Shown: positions 32,424 to 40,678 of the stretch, in pieces
Layout: every line of letters starts with the position of its first letter
How positions within the stretch are numbered: position 1 is the stretch's first letter
Source: Luteimonas arsenica
Lineage (GTDB): Bacteria > Pseudomonadota > Gammaproteobacteria > Xanthomonadales > Xanthomonadaceae
Length of the DNA stretch: 64,000 bases
Direction: 5' to 3'
NCBI RefSeq assembly: GCF_004352825.1
Contig: NZ_SJRW01000001.1
Span: 1,054,001-1,118,000, forward strand
Notes under the pieces: generated by a model
Told to the model about the DNA's origin: nothing
The model's database searches: none
Seen by the model: the letters and a program-made list of their open reading frames with translations, nothing else
Translations under genes and position numbers: made by a program

Positions 32424-33497
32424 ATGCAACTGACCGACCAAGCCGAAGTCCGGGAGCGCGAACTGCGCTTCGTCGCCCGCGTCCACCACATGCGGACCCT
32501 GGGCGCGGCGCTGTCGGCGTTGCTGGTCGCTTCGGTGCTCCACGGCAACGGTGCCCCCGCCTGGGCCTGGGCGCTGTGGGCGTTCAACGGCTTCGCCTGG
32601 CCGGTGCTCGCCAACCGGCTGACCCTGCGTTCGCCCGAGCCCGTGCAGGCGGCGCACCGCTACCTGATGATGGATTCCGCGGCTGCGGGCGCCTGGATAG
32701 CGATCATGCAGTTCAACCTGGTGCCCAGCGCGGTGCTGCTGGCGATGGTGACGATGGACAAGGTCGCCGTGGGCGGCTGGCGCTTCCTGGGCCGGGCTGC
32801 GCCCGCGCTGCTGCTGGCTTGTGGCGGGGTCTGGCTGCTGCAGGGCTTCCCGGTGTCGCTGGAGAGCAGCCTGCCCCAGATCCTGGCAACCCTGCCCTTC
32901 CTGTTCGCGTATCCGGTGGCGCTGGCCGCGACCACCTACGGGCTGGGGCGCAGCATTGCGGAGAGGAACCGGCAGCTGCAGTGCCTCAACCGCATCGACG
33001 CCCTGACCGGCCTGGCCAACCGTCGCGGCTGGAACGAGGCCATGGTGGCCGAGCTGGCGCGCCACGCGCGCACCCGTCGCCCGGCGGTGCTGATGCTGGT
33101 GGACGTCGACAACCTGAAGGACGTCAACGACACCAGCGGCCACCTCGTGGGCGACGAGGTGCTGCGCTGCGTGGCCTCGGTGCTGTCGTCGTGCACGCGC
33201 GAGATCGATACCCCGGCGCGCTACGGCGGCGACGAGTTCGGCGTGCTGCTGGCCGAGACCAACCTGCGCGGCGGGATGCGCGTGGCCGAGCGCGTGCGCA
33301 CCGCCTTCCTCGAGCAGCGCCCGGCCGAGGCCGCGCGCGGCGATTGCACGCTGAGCATCGGCCTGGCCGAAGCCGACCTGTCGGTGGTCAACGCCGAGGA
33401 GTGGCTCAAGCGCGCGGATGCGGCGATGTACCGGGCCAAGGCCGCTGGTCGCAACCGCGTCGAGCCCGCCACGGTCGCGTTTGGCGGGGTGCGCTGA
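32424..33497 (+). CDS. Diguanylate cyclase with MASE2-like membrane domain
   Basis: This enzyme makes cyclic di-GMP from two GTP. The 357-aa product has an N-terminal hydrophobic part of several membrane helices (about residues 20-175) resembling a MASE2 sensor domain, then a GGDEF domain. The active site is intact: RYGGDEFG with GGDEF at residues 268-272, [12 protein letters not shown] at the domain start and [11 protein letters not shown] for metal binding. The I-site RxxD five residues before GGDEF is not obvious. The ATG at 32424 has only a weak ribosome site. The gene converges on the M14 peptidase with 10 bp between stops. Confidence 0.9.
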   Translation: MQLTDQAEVRERELRFVARVHHMRTLGAALSALLVASVLHGNGAPAWAWALWAFNGFAWPVLANRLTLRSPEPVQAAHRYLMMDSAAAGAWIAIMQFNLVPSAVLLAMVTMDKVAVGGWRFLGRAAPALLLACGGVWLLQGFPVSLESSLPQILATLPFLFAYPVALAATTYGLGRSIAERNRQLQCLNRIDALTGLANRRGWNEAMVAELARHARTRRPAVLMLVDVDNLKDVNDTSGHLVGDEVLRCVASVLSSCTREIDTPARYGGDEFGVLLAETNLRGGMRVAERVRTAFLEQRPAEAARGDCTLSIGLAEADLSVVNAEEWLKRADAAMYRAKAAGRNRVEPATVAFGGVR

Positions 33498-33507
33498 ACG
33501 CCGCGCC

Positions 33508-35361
33508 TCAGCGCGGCTCGGTGGCGGTGCGCAGCACCGGATACACGGCGTAACGCTCGTCCCAGCTGGAGTGACGACGGTAGAACCACTCCAGGCGCTG
33601 GCGCGGGCTGGCGGCGAATTCCGCGTCCTCGGCCAGGCGGCGTTCGAAGGCCTGGCGCACCGCCGGATCGCGCAGCATTCCGCGGGCGACCTCTTCGGCG
33701 ACGTAGTCCTCCATGTACTCCTTGCGCTCGAAGGCGTTGTTGAACAGGCCCCACTGCAGCAGTGAATCCGGCGCCTGCGGTTCGAGCAGGGCCATGGCCA
33801 GGCGCGCCCGCGGCTGGGCGATCGGTACGAACAGGGCGCTTTCGCCCACGGCCTGTTGCCCGGACGTCCAGGCACCTTCGACGGACAGCCGCTGGTGGCC
33901 TTCGACCGACTGGGCGGCGAAGTCGAACCGCTCGGCGCGGAAAGCCTCCACGTCCATCGAACGGGATCGGCCGATGCGCGAGTAGCGGACCCCGTGCAGG
34001 TCCAGCTTCGCGGCCACCATCCCGGAAAACGCGGCCGGGACGATGTAGCCGCCCAGCGGCGCGGTGACGGTGACGCTGGGCACGATCTCGTCGCGCAGCG
34101 GCATCTTCCACACCTCGGGCGTGCCTTCGTCGTAGCGGGTGACCAGGGCGCCGGAGACGTCCGAATGCGTGCGCGTCCAGGCGTAGCCGCGGAAGTCGAC
34201 AGTGCGCACCCGGTCGGTGGCGGTCCAGTCCAGGGGCACGTCCTCGCCGGCGAGCGCCGCCGAGCGGGCGTCCGCAGCCGCGGCCGTCCGCAGCCAGTCG
34301 CGCCCCTGGCGTGCGGTCTGCTCGAGCATGCCCAGCACCAGGTTGCGGGTGATGCGCACGCGTACCGGATATTCCTTCCAGGAGTGGGTCTCGACCAGGA
34401 TCCCGAAGCGGTTGCGCAGGGTGAAATAGCCGTGCGAGAAGCGCGGCGGCGACACCCCGTCGGCGATGCCCGATGACGGGTCGTCATGGGTTTCGAAGGA
34501 CGGATAGAAGGGCAGGGGCAGGGATCCCTGCGCTGCCAGTCCGGCAAGCAGGGTGTCGCGCAGTGCCAGCCCGGCACGCGCGAGCTCCGGATCACCCGAG
34601 TGCAGCGGCTCAAGCTGGACCGAGATGTCGTGCTCGAACTGGGCGCCGTTGGTGGCGTGCAGGTCGACGTAGGCGATCGGGTCCCAGGCTTCGACCAGGC
34701 GCAGCATCGCCTGCATTTCGGGCGCGTCGGCCTTCAGGTAGTCGCGGTTGAGGTTGAGGTTGCGGGCGGTGGTGCGCCAGCCCGTCTCCTCGGGGCCGCG
34801 CTGGTTGGGGCGGTTCCAGGCGCCGAAGCGCTCGTGGCCGTCGGCGTTGAACACGGGGACGAAGACCAGCACCAGCCGTTCCAGCCCGTCACCCGCGGCT
34901 CCGTCCTCGAGCGCCTCGCGCAGGGCGAGGAAGCCGGCGTCCTTGCCGTCGGATTCGCCGGCGTGGATGCCGCCCTGGACCAGCAGTACCGGCAGACCGG
35001 CGGCGCGCGCGGCCTCGGGCGTCAGCGCGCCACTGCGCGAGGCCACCAGGGCCTTCATCGGCCGCCCCTCGGGCGTGGTGCCGAAGTCGACGCAGCGCAC
35101 GGCGTCCGGGTGGCGGGCGGCGAAGGCAGCGCAGAGCTCGATGACTTCCGCGTAGCGGCCGGTGCGGACGAAGCCCGAGCGCTCGGATTCGGTCGTCAGT
35201 ACCGGGATCGTGGCCGCGGGTTCCCGGGGGCTCCCGGTGCCTGCAGGGGCGGGGCCGGCCGCGGCCGCGGCGGTCGCCATGGCCAGCACAAGGGCCGTGG
35301 TGAGCGGGAAGGCGCGCGCCGGGCGCACTGCGGAGGGGATCGCCGGATCGGTTCGGGTCAT
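33508..35361 (-). CDS. Secreted M14-family zinc carboxypeptidase
   Basis: The 617-aa product has a signal peptide (hydrophobic run ending in AAAAAG near residue 36) and an M14 peptidase domain. Zinc ligands are visible: His and Glu in QGGIHAGESDGKD and the third His in YVDLHATNGAQFEHD. The catalytic Glu is probably the one in ILVETHSWKEY. The substrate subclass cannot be told, but the layout is that of secreted proteobacterial M14 enzymes. ATG 35361 is taken; ATG 35367 two codons upstream is equally possible. It is divergent from a POT peptide transporter, which fits a role in feeding on peptides. Confidence 0.88.
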   Translation of the reverse strand: MTRTDPAIPSAVRPARAFPLTTALVLAMATAAAAAGPAPAGTGSPREPAATIPVLTTESERSGFVRTGRYAEVIELCAAFAARHPDAVRCVDFGTTPEGRPMKALVASRSGALTPEAARAAGLPVLLVQGGIHAGESDGKDAGFLALREALEDGAAGDGLERLVLVFVPVFNADGHERFGAWNRPNQRGPEETGWRTTARNLNLNRDYLKADAPEMQAMLRLVEAWDPIAYVDLHATNGAQFEHDISVQLEPLHSGDPELARAGLALRDTLLAGLAAQGSLPLPFYPSFETHDDPSSGIADGVSPPRFSHGYFTLRNRFGILVETHSWKEYPVRVRITRNLVLGMLEQTARQGRDWLRTAAAADARSAALAGEDVPLDWTATDRVRTVDFRGYAWTRTHSDVSGALVTRYDEGTPEVWKMPLRDEIVPSVTVTAPLGGYIVPAAFSGMVAAKLDLHGVRYSRIGRSRSMDVEAFRAERFDFAAQSVEGHQRLSVEGAWTSGQQAVGESALFVPIAQPRARLAMALLEPQAPDSLLQWGLFNNAFERKEYMEDYVAEEVARGMLRDPAVRQAFERRLAEDAEFAASPRQRLEWFYRRHSSWDERYAVYPVLRTATEPR

Positions 35362-35493
35362 GGGCATCTGGGCTGGGAAGGGGCTGAAGCGCCGCGGATC
35401 GTCCCATGATGACCGCTCGAGGCCCACCAACCAAAGCGCGGCGGAGGCCGATGCGTTAGCCTTCACGCTTCCGCCCGGAAGACCCAGACCCGC

Positions 35494-37182
35494 ATGAGTA
35501 CAGCCCCCGTTGCCACCGACGCCGGCAGGATGCCGCGCCAGATCCCCTACATCATCGGCAACGAGGCCTGCGAGCGATTCAGCTTCTACGGCATGAGGAA
35601 CATCCTCATCCCGTTCCTGATCAGTTCGATGCTGCTGGCCTACCTGCCGGCCGGCCCCGAGCGCGAGGGCGCCGCGAAGGACATCTTCCACACCTTCGTC
35701 ATCGGCGTGTACTTCTTCCCGCTGCTGGGCGGCTGGCTGTCGGACCGCTACTTCGGCAAGTACAACACCGTCCTGTGGTTCTCGCTGATCTACTGCGCCG
35801 GCCATGCCTGCCTGGCGCTGTTCGAGGACAACCGCAACGGCTTCTACACCGGCCTGTTCCTGATCGCGCTGGGCTCGGGCGGCATCAAGCCGCTGGTGGT
35901 GTCGTTCTGCGGCGACCAGTTCGACCAGAGCAACAAGTCCAAGGCCAAGGTGGTCTTCGACGCCTTCTACTGGATCATCAACTTCGGCTCCTTCTTCGCC
36001 TCGCTGCTGGCGCCGCTGCTGCTGCGCAGCTACGGGCCGGCGGTGGCCTTCGGCGTGCCGGGCGTGCTGATGTTCATCGCCACCTTCGTGTTCTGGCTGG
36101 GGCGGAAGAAGTACGTGAACGTGCCACCGTCGGGGCGCGACCCGGACTCCTTCCTCAACGTCGTGCGCACCGCGCTGCGCGAGCGCCGCGAAGGGCAGGG
36201 CAACGCCGGCTCGATGGTGGCCTGGACCGGCATCGCGGTCGCCGTGCTGATGCTGGTGCTGTGGGTGCTGAAGGCCGTGGGCGTGGCGCTGCCGTGGTGG
36301 CCGGACTCCTTCGGCTTCGTGATCACCGCCTGCCTGGCGCTGGGCGTGCTGATCGCGGCCGGCGGCTGGGGCGCCTCGCTGCAGCTCGACCGCGCGCGCG
36401 GCCGCCATCCCGACGCCGCGGTCGACGGCGTGCGCGCGGTGCTGCGCATCCTGATCGTGTTCGCGCTGGTGACCCCGTTCTGGTCGCTGTTCGACCAGAA
36501 GGCCTCGACCTGGATCATCCAAGGTCGGGCGATGGTGGTTCCGGAGGCCTGGTGGTGGCCGAACTTCCTGATCCCCGCGCCTACGGCACCAGCCGGGACA
36601 GAGGAATATTCCATGCAGATTTCGGCGTCAGCCGCGCAGATGCAGGCGCTGAACCCGCTGCTGGTGATGCTGCTGATCCCGTTCAACAACCTGGTGCTGT
36701 ACCCGGCGCTGCGGCGCATGGGCTTCACCGTCACCGCGCTGCGGCGCATGGGCTGGGGCATCGCGATCTCGGGCGTGTCGTGGATCGTGGCCGGCGTGCT
36801 GCAGCTGTGGATCGACGGCGGCAGCGAGGTCTCGCTGGCCTGGCAGGGCCTGCCCTACCTGCTGCTGACCTTCGGCGAGGTGCTGGTGTCGGCCACCGCG
36901 CTGGAGTTCGCCTACAGCCAGGCGCCGCATGCGATGAAGGGGGTCATCATGGCCTTCTGGTACCTCACCAGCACCTTCGGCAGCCTCTGGGTGCTGCTGA
37001 CCAACGCCGGCGTGCGCAATGACGCGGTGACCGCCGCCATCGCCTCCACCGGCATGAGCGAGAACGCCTTCCTGATGTTCTTCTTCGCGGCCTTCGCCTT
37101 CGTGGCGGCGGCGGCCTTCGCGGCCTATGCACGCAACTACCCCATGCAGGACAACTACCGCGTCAGCGGGGGAGCGGCCTGA
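35494..37182 (+). CDS. Proton-dependent oligopeptide transporter (POT/PTR)
   Basis: The 562-aa inner-membrane protein takes up di- and tripeptides with protons. Signatures are the proton-coupling motif EACERFSFYG near residue 25, GGWLSDRYFGKY, GSGGIKPLVVSFCGDQFD and FWSLFDQKASTW in the second half. About 12-14 membrane helices are present. The ATG at 35494 opens at MSTAPVATDAGRM. It is divergent from the M14 peptidase (132 bp gap), and its stop overlaps the rhomboid ATG (TGATG), so those two are probably coupled. Confidence 0.92.
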   Translation: MSTAPVATDAGRMPRQIPYIIGNEACERFSFYGMRNILIPFLISSMLLAYLPAGPEREGAAKDIFHTFVIGVYFFPLLGGWLSDRYFGKYNTVLWFSLIYCAGHACLALFEDNRNGFYTGLFLIALGSGGIKPLVVSFCGDQFDQSNKSKAKVVFDAFYWIINFGSFFASLLAPLLLRSYGPAVAFGVPGVLMFIATFVFWLGRKKYVNVPPSGRDPDSFLNVVRTALRERREGQGNAGSMVAWTGIAVAVLMLVLWVLKAVGVALPWWPDSFGFVITACLALGVLIAAGGWGASLQLDRARGRHPDAAVDGVRAVLRILIVFALVTPFWSLFDQKASTWIIQGRAMVVPEAWWWPNFLIPAPTAPAGTEEYSMQISASAAQMQALNPLLVMLLIPFNNLVLYPALRRMGFTVTALRRMGWGIAISGVSWIVAGVLQLWIDGGSEVSLAWQGLPYLLLTFGEVLVSATALEFAYSQAPHAMKGVIMAFWYLTSTFGSLWVLLTNAGVRNDAVTAAIASTGMSENAFLMFFFAAFAFVAAAAFAAYARNYPMQDNYRVSGGAA

Positions 37183-37796
37183 TGGGCGACGGCGTGGTCA
37201 CCCTCGCGATCCTCGCGGTGACGGTGCTGGTGTCGTGGCAGGGCTTCGGCAACCGGCGCCTGCTGGAGCGGCTGCTGCTGTGGCCGCCGGCGGTCGCTCG
37301 CCAGCACCAGTACGACCGCCTGGTCACCCACGGCTTCGTGCATGCCGATTGGCAGCACCTGCTGTTCAACATGATCACGCTGTACTTCTTCGGCCGATAC
37401 GTGGAGCGCATCTTCGCGCCCTACATCGGCCCCTTCGGCTTCCTGCTGTTCTACCTGTCGGCGATCCTGGTCGCGATCCTGCCGACCTGGCTGCGGCACC
37501 GCAACGATCCGGGCTACCGCAGCCTGGGCGCCTCGGGCGCGGTGTCGGCGGTGCTGTTCGCCTTCATCCTGGTGCAGCCCTGGACGCTGATCTTCGTGTT
37601 CTTCATCCCGGTGCCCGCGATCGTCTACGCCGTGTTCTACGTCGGCTATTCGATCTGGATGGACCGCAGGGGCGGGGACAACGTCAACCACAGCGCCCAT
37701 CTATGGGGCGCGGGCTACGGCGTGCTGTTCACGGTGATCATGGAACCGCGCGTGGTCGAGGTATTCTTCGCGCGGCTGATGTCGCCGTCGTTCTGA
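37182..37796 (+). CDS. Rhomboid-family intramembrane serine protease
   Basis: The 204-aa product has about six membrane helices and the rhomboid active site: catalytic Ser in LGASGAVSAVLF and catalytic His in HSAHLWGAGYG. The loop motif THGFVHADWQHLLFNMITLYFFG is typical. Rhomboids cut substrates within the membrane; the substrate is unknown. The start overlaps the POT transporter stop. The 3' end is 1 bp from the stop of the small convergent ORF at 37798-37983. Confidence 0.9.
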   Translation: MGDGVVTLAILAVTVLVSWQGFGNRRLLERLLLWPPAVARQHQYDRLVTHGFVHADWQHLLFNMITLYFFGRYVERIFAPYIGPFGFLLFYLSAILVAILPTWLRHRNDPGYRSLGASGAVSAVLFAFILVQPWTLIFVFFIPVPAIVYAVFYVGYSIWMDRRGGDNVNHSAHLWGAGYGVLFTVIMEPRVVEVFFARLMSPSF

Positions 37797-37797
37797 A

Positions 37798-37983
37798 TCA
37801 GGAGATCGATTCGCCGCCGGTGCCGATGCCGCCCTGGTCGCACTCGTAGGTCTCGAGCAGGCGGGAGTAGACCAGCGAATCGAGCTGGTTGAACTCGACG
37901 TTGTCGACGTCGCCGGAGCGGACGAGGTCGAACAGGCGGGTGACGGCTTCGTGTCCGGCGCTGGAGTCGATGGTGGTCGCCAT
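37798..37983 (-). CDS. Small hypothetical protein, 61 aa
   Basis: I do not recognise this product. It is acidic, begins MATTIDSSAGHEAVTRLFDLV and ends in a Gly-rich tail with one Cys (ECDQGGIGTGG). A good ribosome site (GGAG, 8 bp before the ATG) and its exact fit against the rhomboid stop argue that it is real. No signal or membrane segment is visible. The helical first 50 residues and the short open tail are all that can be said. Confidence 0.5.
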   Translation of the reverse strand: MATTIDSSAGHEAVTRLFDLVRSGDVDNVEFNQLDSLVYSRLLETYECDQGGIGTGGESIS

Positions 37984-38190
37984 GGCGGGCTCTCCGGGTT
38001 GTTTGCGTGACCTGTGACACGCATCAAGCGTGCCAATGCGCGCCCTGCACGAAGCCGAGGGGTGATGGTGACGTTCGGGGTCAGTCCCGGCCCGTGGCCG
38101 GCGGGCACTGACGCGGACCGGCCGTACTCACCGCGCCTGAATCCTTGGCGTGCTACCCATGGGAGCACCCCGACCCAATGGAGACTGCAT

Positions 38191-38991
38191 ATGGCCTTCA
38201 CGCGTGCCCAGGCGACCGAACTGCTCAACAAGTCCGAGATGCAGCTGTTCGACGACAGTCGCGCCAACGCGCTGCGTGGCTTCGACCGCGCGGCCCTGGC
38301 GGGACGCGTGGCGCGCACCCGTGCCGCCCGCGACCGTGCCCGCGACCTGCTCAAGCGGCAGCGGCTGGCCGCGCGCAAGCGTGGTGACGGCAAGTCCGAC
38401 GGCATCGCCGCGCGCACCGCGCGCAAGGAAGCCCTGTTGGTCGAGATCCTGGCGCGTTTCGTCGACGCCCGCCGCGACGCCCCGGGTACCGTAGTTAAGA
38501 AGGTAGCGACCAGGAAGGCTGCGACGAAGAAAGCCGCTGCGAAGAAAGCCGCTGCGAAGAAGTCCGCTACGAAGAAGACTGTCACGAAGAAGTCCGCCAC
38601 CAGGAAGGCTGCGGTGAAAAAGGCCGCTGCCAAGAAGGCTGCCGTAAAGAAGGCGCCCGCGAAAAAGAGCGCCGCGAAGAAGACCGCCGCAAGGAAGGCG
38701 CCTGCCCGCAAGCCTGCCGCCCGCCGTGTATCCCCCGACGTCGCGCTGGAGAACACCCGCAAGCTGCTCGAAGCCAAGCACGAGCGCGACCGCAGCCCCC
38801 AGCCCTGGCAGTCGCTCGACCCGGCCGCGGACCACGTGCCCCAGGCCGGCTACCAGTCGGGACAGGCCGCGCACAAGGCCCAGGAACTGCACGCCGGCGA
38901 GTCCCGGATGGCCTCCATCCATGGCAGCATGTCCACGCGCGACCGCCGCAACCAGGGCAAGCGCGACCACCGCGGCGGCGACAGCGACTGA
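38191..38991 (+). CDS. Histone-H1-like lysine-repeat protein
   Basis: The 266-aa product has three parts. Residues 1-100 form a basic helical region (MAFTRAQATELLNKSEMQLF, many Arg). Residues 103-179 hold 15 pentapeptide copies of (K/R)K-x-A-x, such as KKAAA, KKSAT and RKAPA. Residues 180-266 are polar, with WQSLDPAADHVP and a charged tail. The repeat resembles histone H1 tails and the DNA-binding proteins HctB and AlgP. Inference: a nucleoid or nucleic-acid binding protein; this is not shown. No signal peptide is visible. The ATG has GAG upstream and gives the first conserved-looking residue. A GNAT gene lies 12 bp downstream. The 207 bp before it hold nothing I recognise. Confidence 0.8.
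   Translation: MAFTRAQATELLNKSEMQLFDDSRANALRGFDRAALAGRVARTRAARDRARDLLKRQRLAARKRGDGKSDGIAARTARKEALLVEILARFVDARRDAPGTVVKKVATRKAATKKAAAKKAAAKKSATKKTVTKKSATRKAAVKKAAAKKAAVKKAPAKKSAAKKTAARKAPARKPAARRVSPDVALENTRKLLEAKHERDRSPQPWQSLDPAADHVPQAGYQSGQAAHKAQELHAGESRMASIHGSMSTRDRRNQGKRDHRGGDSD
38497..38727 (+). repeat. Degenerate 15-bp tandem coding repeat (Lys-Lys-X-Ala-X)
   Basis: Fifteen tandem 15-bp units encode the lysine-rich pentapeptides of the H1-like protein, closed by an Arg-Arg. Units are diverged in DNA but tightly kept in protein, with lysine codons AAG and AAA mixed. Confidence 0.85.
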
Positions 38992-39003
38992 GAGGACCAG
39001 GCC

Positions 39004-39282
39004 ATGAGCGCGATCGACATCACCCACCACGGCATCCCCGGTCGCTTCGTGGCCGAGGTCGACGGCCATGTCGCCAACCTCGACTACGAGATGGCCGACG
39101 GCATCATGCACATCACCCATACCCGGGTGCCGGAGGCGATCGGCGGCCGGGGCATCGCCGGCAAGCTGGTGGAGGCCGCTTTCCACCACGCACGAGCGGA
39201 GGGCTGGAAGGTCCGCCCGCTGTGTTCCTATGCCGAGACCTGGGTGCAGCGGCACCCGGAATACGCCGACCTGCTGGGCTGA
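39004..39282 (+). CDS. Minimal GNAT acetyltransferase, YjdJ/NATD1 type
   Basis: The 92-aa product is a very short member of the GNAT superfamily. It has FVAEVDGHVANLDYEM, ITHTRVPEAIGGRGIAGKLVEAAF (acetyl-CoA loop) and KVRPLCSYAETWVQRHPEYADLL, which together match the NATD1/YjdJ group. The acetyl-CoA loop has GGRGIA where most members carry RG(R/Q)GI(A/G), so one common Arg is Gly here. The substrate is unknown. It follows the histone-like gene after 12 bp with GAGAGGA as ribosome site and is probably in the same transcript. Confidence 0.85.
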   Translation: MSAIDITHHGIPGRFVAEVDGHVANLDYEMADGIMHITHTRVPEAIGGRGIAGKLVEAAFHHARAEGWKVRPLCSYAETWVQRHPEYADLLG

Positions 39283-39357
39283 GGCGGGCCGGGATCGCGC
39301 GCCCCGGCGCGCGATCTGGCAGACTTGCGCCCCTTTTCCGCGGGCCGGCGGCCGTCC

Positions 39358-40071
39358 ATGCGCCTGAACAAGCACATCAGCGAAACCGGCGCCTGCTCGC
39401 GCCGCGAGGCCGACCGGCTGATCGGCGAAGGCCGGGTGACCGTCAACGGCATCCGCGCCCGCATCGGCGCCGAGGTCGGCGAGGGCGACCAGGTCCTGGT
39501 CGACGGGCAGCCGCTGAAGGCGCGCAGCGCCGCCCCCGGCAAGCGCCGCCACGTCTACATCGCCCTGTACAAGCCGGTCGGCATCACCTGCACCACCGAA
39601 TCCAGCGTGGCTGGCAACATCGTCGACTTCGTCGGCCACCAGGAGCGGATCTTCCCGATCGGGCGCCTGGACAAGGATTCCGAGGGCCTGATCCTGCTCA
39701 CCAGCAATGGCGACATCGTCAACGCGGTGCTGCGCGCGGAGAACAGGCTGGAGAAGGAGTACCTGGTGGGCGTGAACAACCCGGTGACCGACGAGTTCCT
39801 GCGCGGCATGGCCCGCGGGGTGCCAGTGCACGGTCAGGTCACCCTGCCGTGCCGGACCGGCAAGCTCGGCCGCTACGGGTTCCGGATCACCCTGGTGCAG
39901 GGCCTGAACCGGCAGATCCGGCTGATGGCCGCGCATTTCGGCTATCGGGTAAAGCGGCTGGCGCGGGTCCGGATCGGTCCGGTCCAGGTCGGGCACCTGA
40001 AGCCGGGGCGCTGGCGCAACCTCACCGATGCCGAACTGGCCGCGCTGCTGCCGCGCCAGGAGGCCTGGTAG
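39358..40071 (+). CDS. rluF: Pseudouridine synthase RluF type
   Basis: The 237-aa product is an RsuA-family pseudouridine synthase, with an N-terminal S4 RNA-binding domain (MRLNKHISETGACSRREADRLI) and a catalytic domain. The catalytic Asp is in GRLDKDSEGLILLTSNGD. The closing motif TLVQGLNRQIRLMAAHFGYRV fits RluF (23S rRNA U2604) more than RluB or RsuA. The start is ATG 39358; an upstream in-frame ATG at 39325 adds 11 residues without S4 homology. Which subfamily member is not certain. Confidence 0.85.
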   Translation: MRLNKHISETGACSRREADRLIGEGRVTVNGIRARIGAEVGEGDQVLVDGQPLKARSAAPGKRRHVYIALYKPVGITCTTESSVAGNIVDFVGHQERIFPIGRLDKDSEGLILLTSNGDIVNAVLRAENRLEKEYLVGVNNPVTDEFLRGMARGVPVHGQVTLPCRTGKLGRYGFRITLVQGLNRQIRLMAAHFGYRVKRLARVRIGPVQVGHLKPGRWRNLTDAELAALLPRQEAW

Positions 40072-40332
40072 CGCCGGTCGGGCGGCTTCCCGGCGGCGAC
40101 GGGCGGGGCCAGGTATTCACATTTGCAATGAAAAGTGCGGTATGGTGCGCCCACTGTTCAAAGCGGGATCACGGTACATCGTGGCTCCGGTGCGGTAGAT
40201 CCAAGGTTTCAAGGCCGGTCACGGCCGGGTCCTGAAGATCCGCTCCATCGTTCCTGTGTTACCCCTTGCTTCGCAGTCTCGGATCCGCCAGGCGGACCGT
40301 GTCACTTTAAAACTGTTCCAAGGAGTAACACC
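40072..40332 (+). promoter_or_regulatory. Promoter and long leader of the cold-shock gene
   Basis: A possible promoter is TTCACA (40116-40121) and TATGGT (40141-40146), spacer 19. If used, the leader is about 180 nt, like the temperature-responsive cspA leader of E. coli. The last part is AT-rich and ends in the strong ribosome site AAGGAG (40320-40325), 7 bp before the ATG. The leader's RNA structure has not been computed. Confidence 0.4.
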
Positions 40333-40542
40333 ATGTCCGATCGTCAGACCGGCACCGTCAAGTGGTTCAACGACGCCAAGGGCTTCGGCTTCATCACCCC
40401 CGAGAGCGGCCAGGACCTGTTCGTGCACTTCCGTTCGATCCAGGGCACCGGCTTCAAGTCGCTGCAGGAAGGCCAGAAGGTTTCGTTCAAGGTCGTGCAG
40501 GGCCAGAAGGGCCTGCAGGCTGACGAGGTGCAGGCCATCTAA
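40333..40542 (+). CDS. Cold-shock protein (CspA family)
   Basis: The 69-aa product is a single cold-shock domain that binds single-stranded RNA and DNA. RNP1 KGFGFIT and RNP2 LFVHF are intact, and [14 protein letters not shown] is the family start. It probably acts as an RNA chaperone; whether it is cold-induced or growth-phase controlled is unknown. The gene stands alone: it has its own promoter region and a strong terminator 20 bp after the stop. Confidence 0.96.
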   Translation: MSDRQTGTVKWFNDAKGFGFITPESGQDLFVHFRSIQGTGFKSLQEGQKVSFKVVQGQKGLQADEVQAI

Positions 40543-40562
40543 GGCCCGCCTCGCGTGACCAG

Positions 40563-40593
40563 AACCCCGGACGGCGACGTCCGGGGTTTTTTT
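40563..40593 (+). terminator. Intrinsic terminator of the cold-shock gene
   Basis: A 9-bp GC stem (CCCCGGACG and complement), extended by two A-T pairs, has loop GCGA and is followed by seven T. It is the clearest intrinsic terminator in the window. Confidence 0.93.
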
Positions 40594-40678
40594 GTGCGTC
40601 CGCCACGGGCTGCGTGAGCGCCGGCATCACGCGCGGGCGGCTAGCCTTTACGCGTCACAGACTTCAGGGGATTACAGG

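Noticed and set aside
38497..38727. 15-bp repeats as a non-coding satellite or origin iterons
   Set aside because: They keep one reading frame and conserve the peptide more than the DNA.
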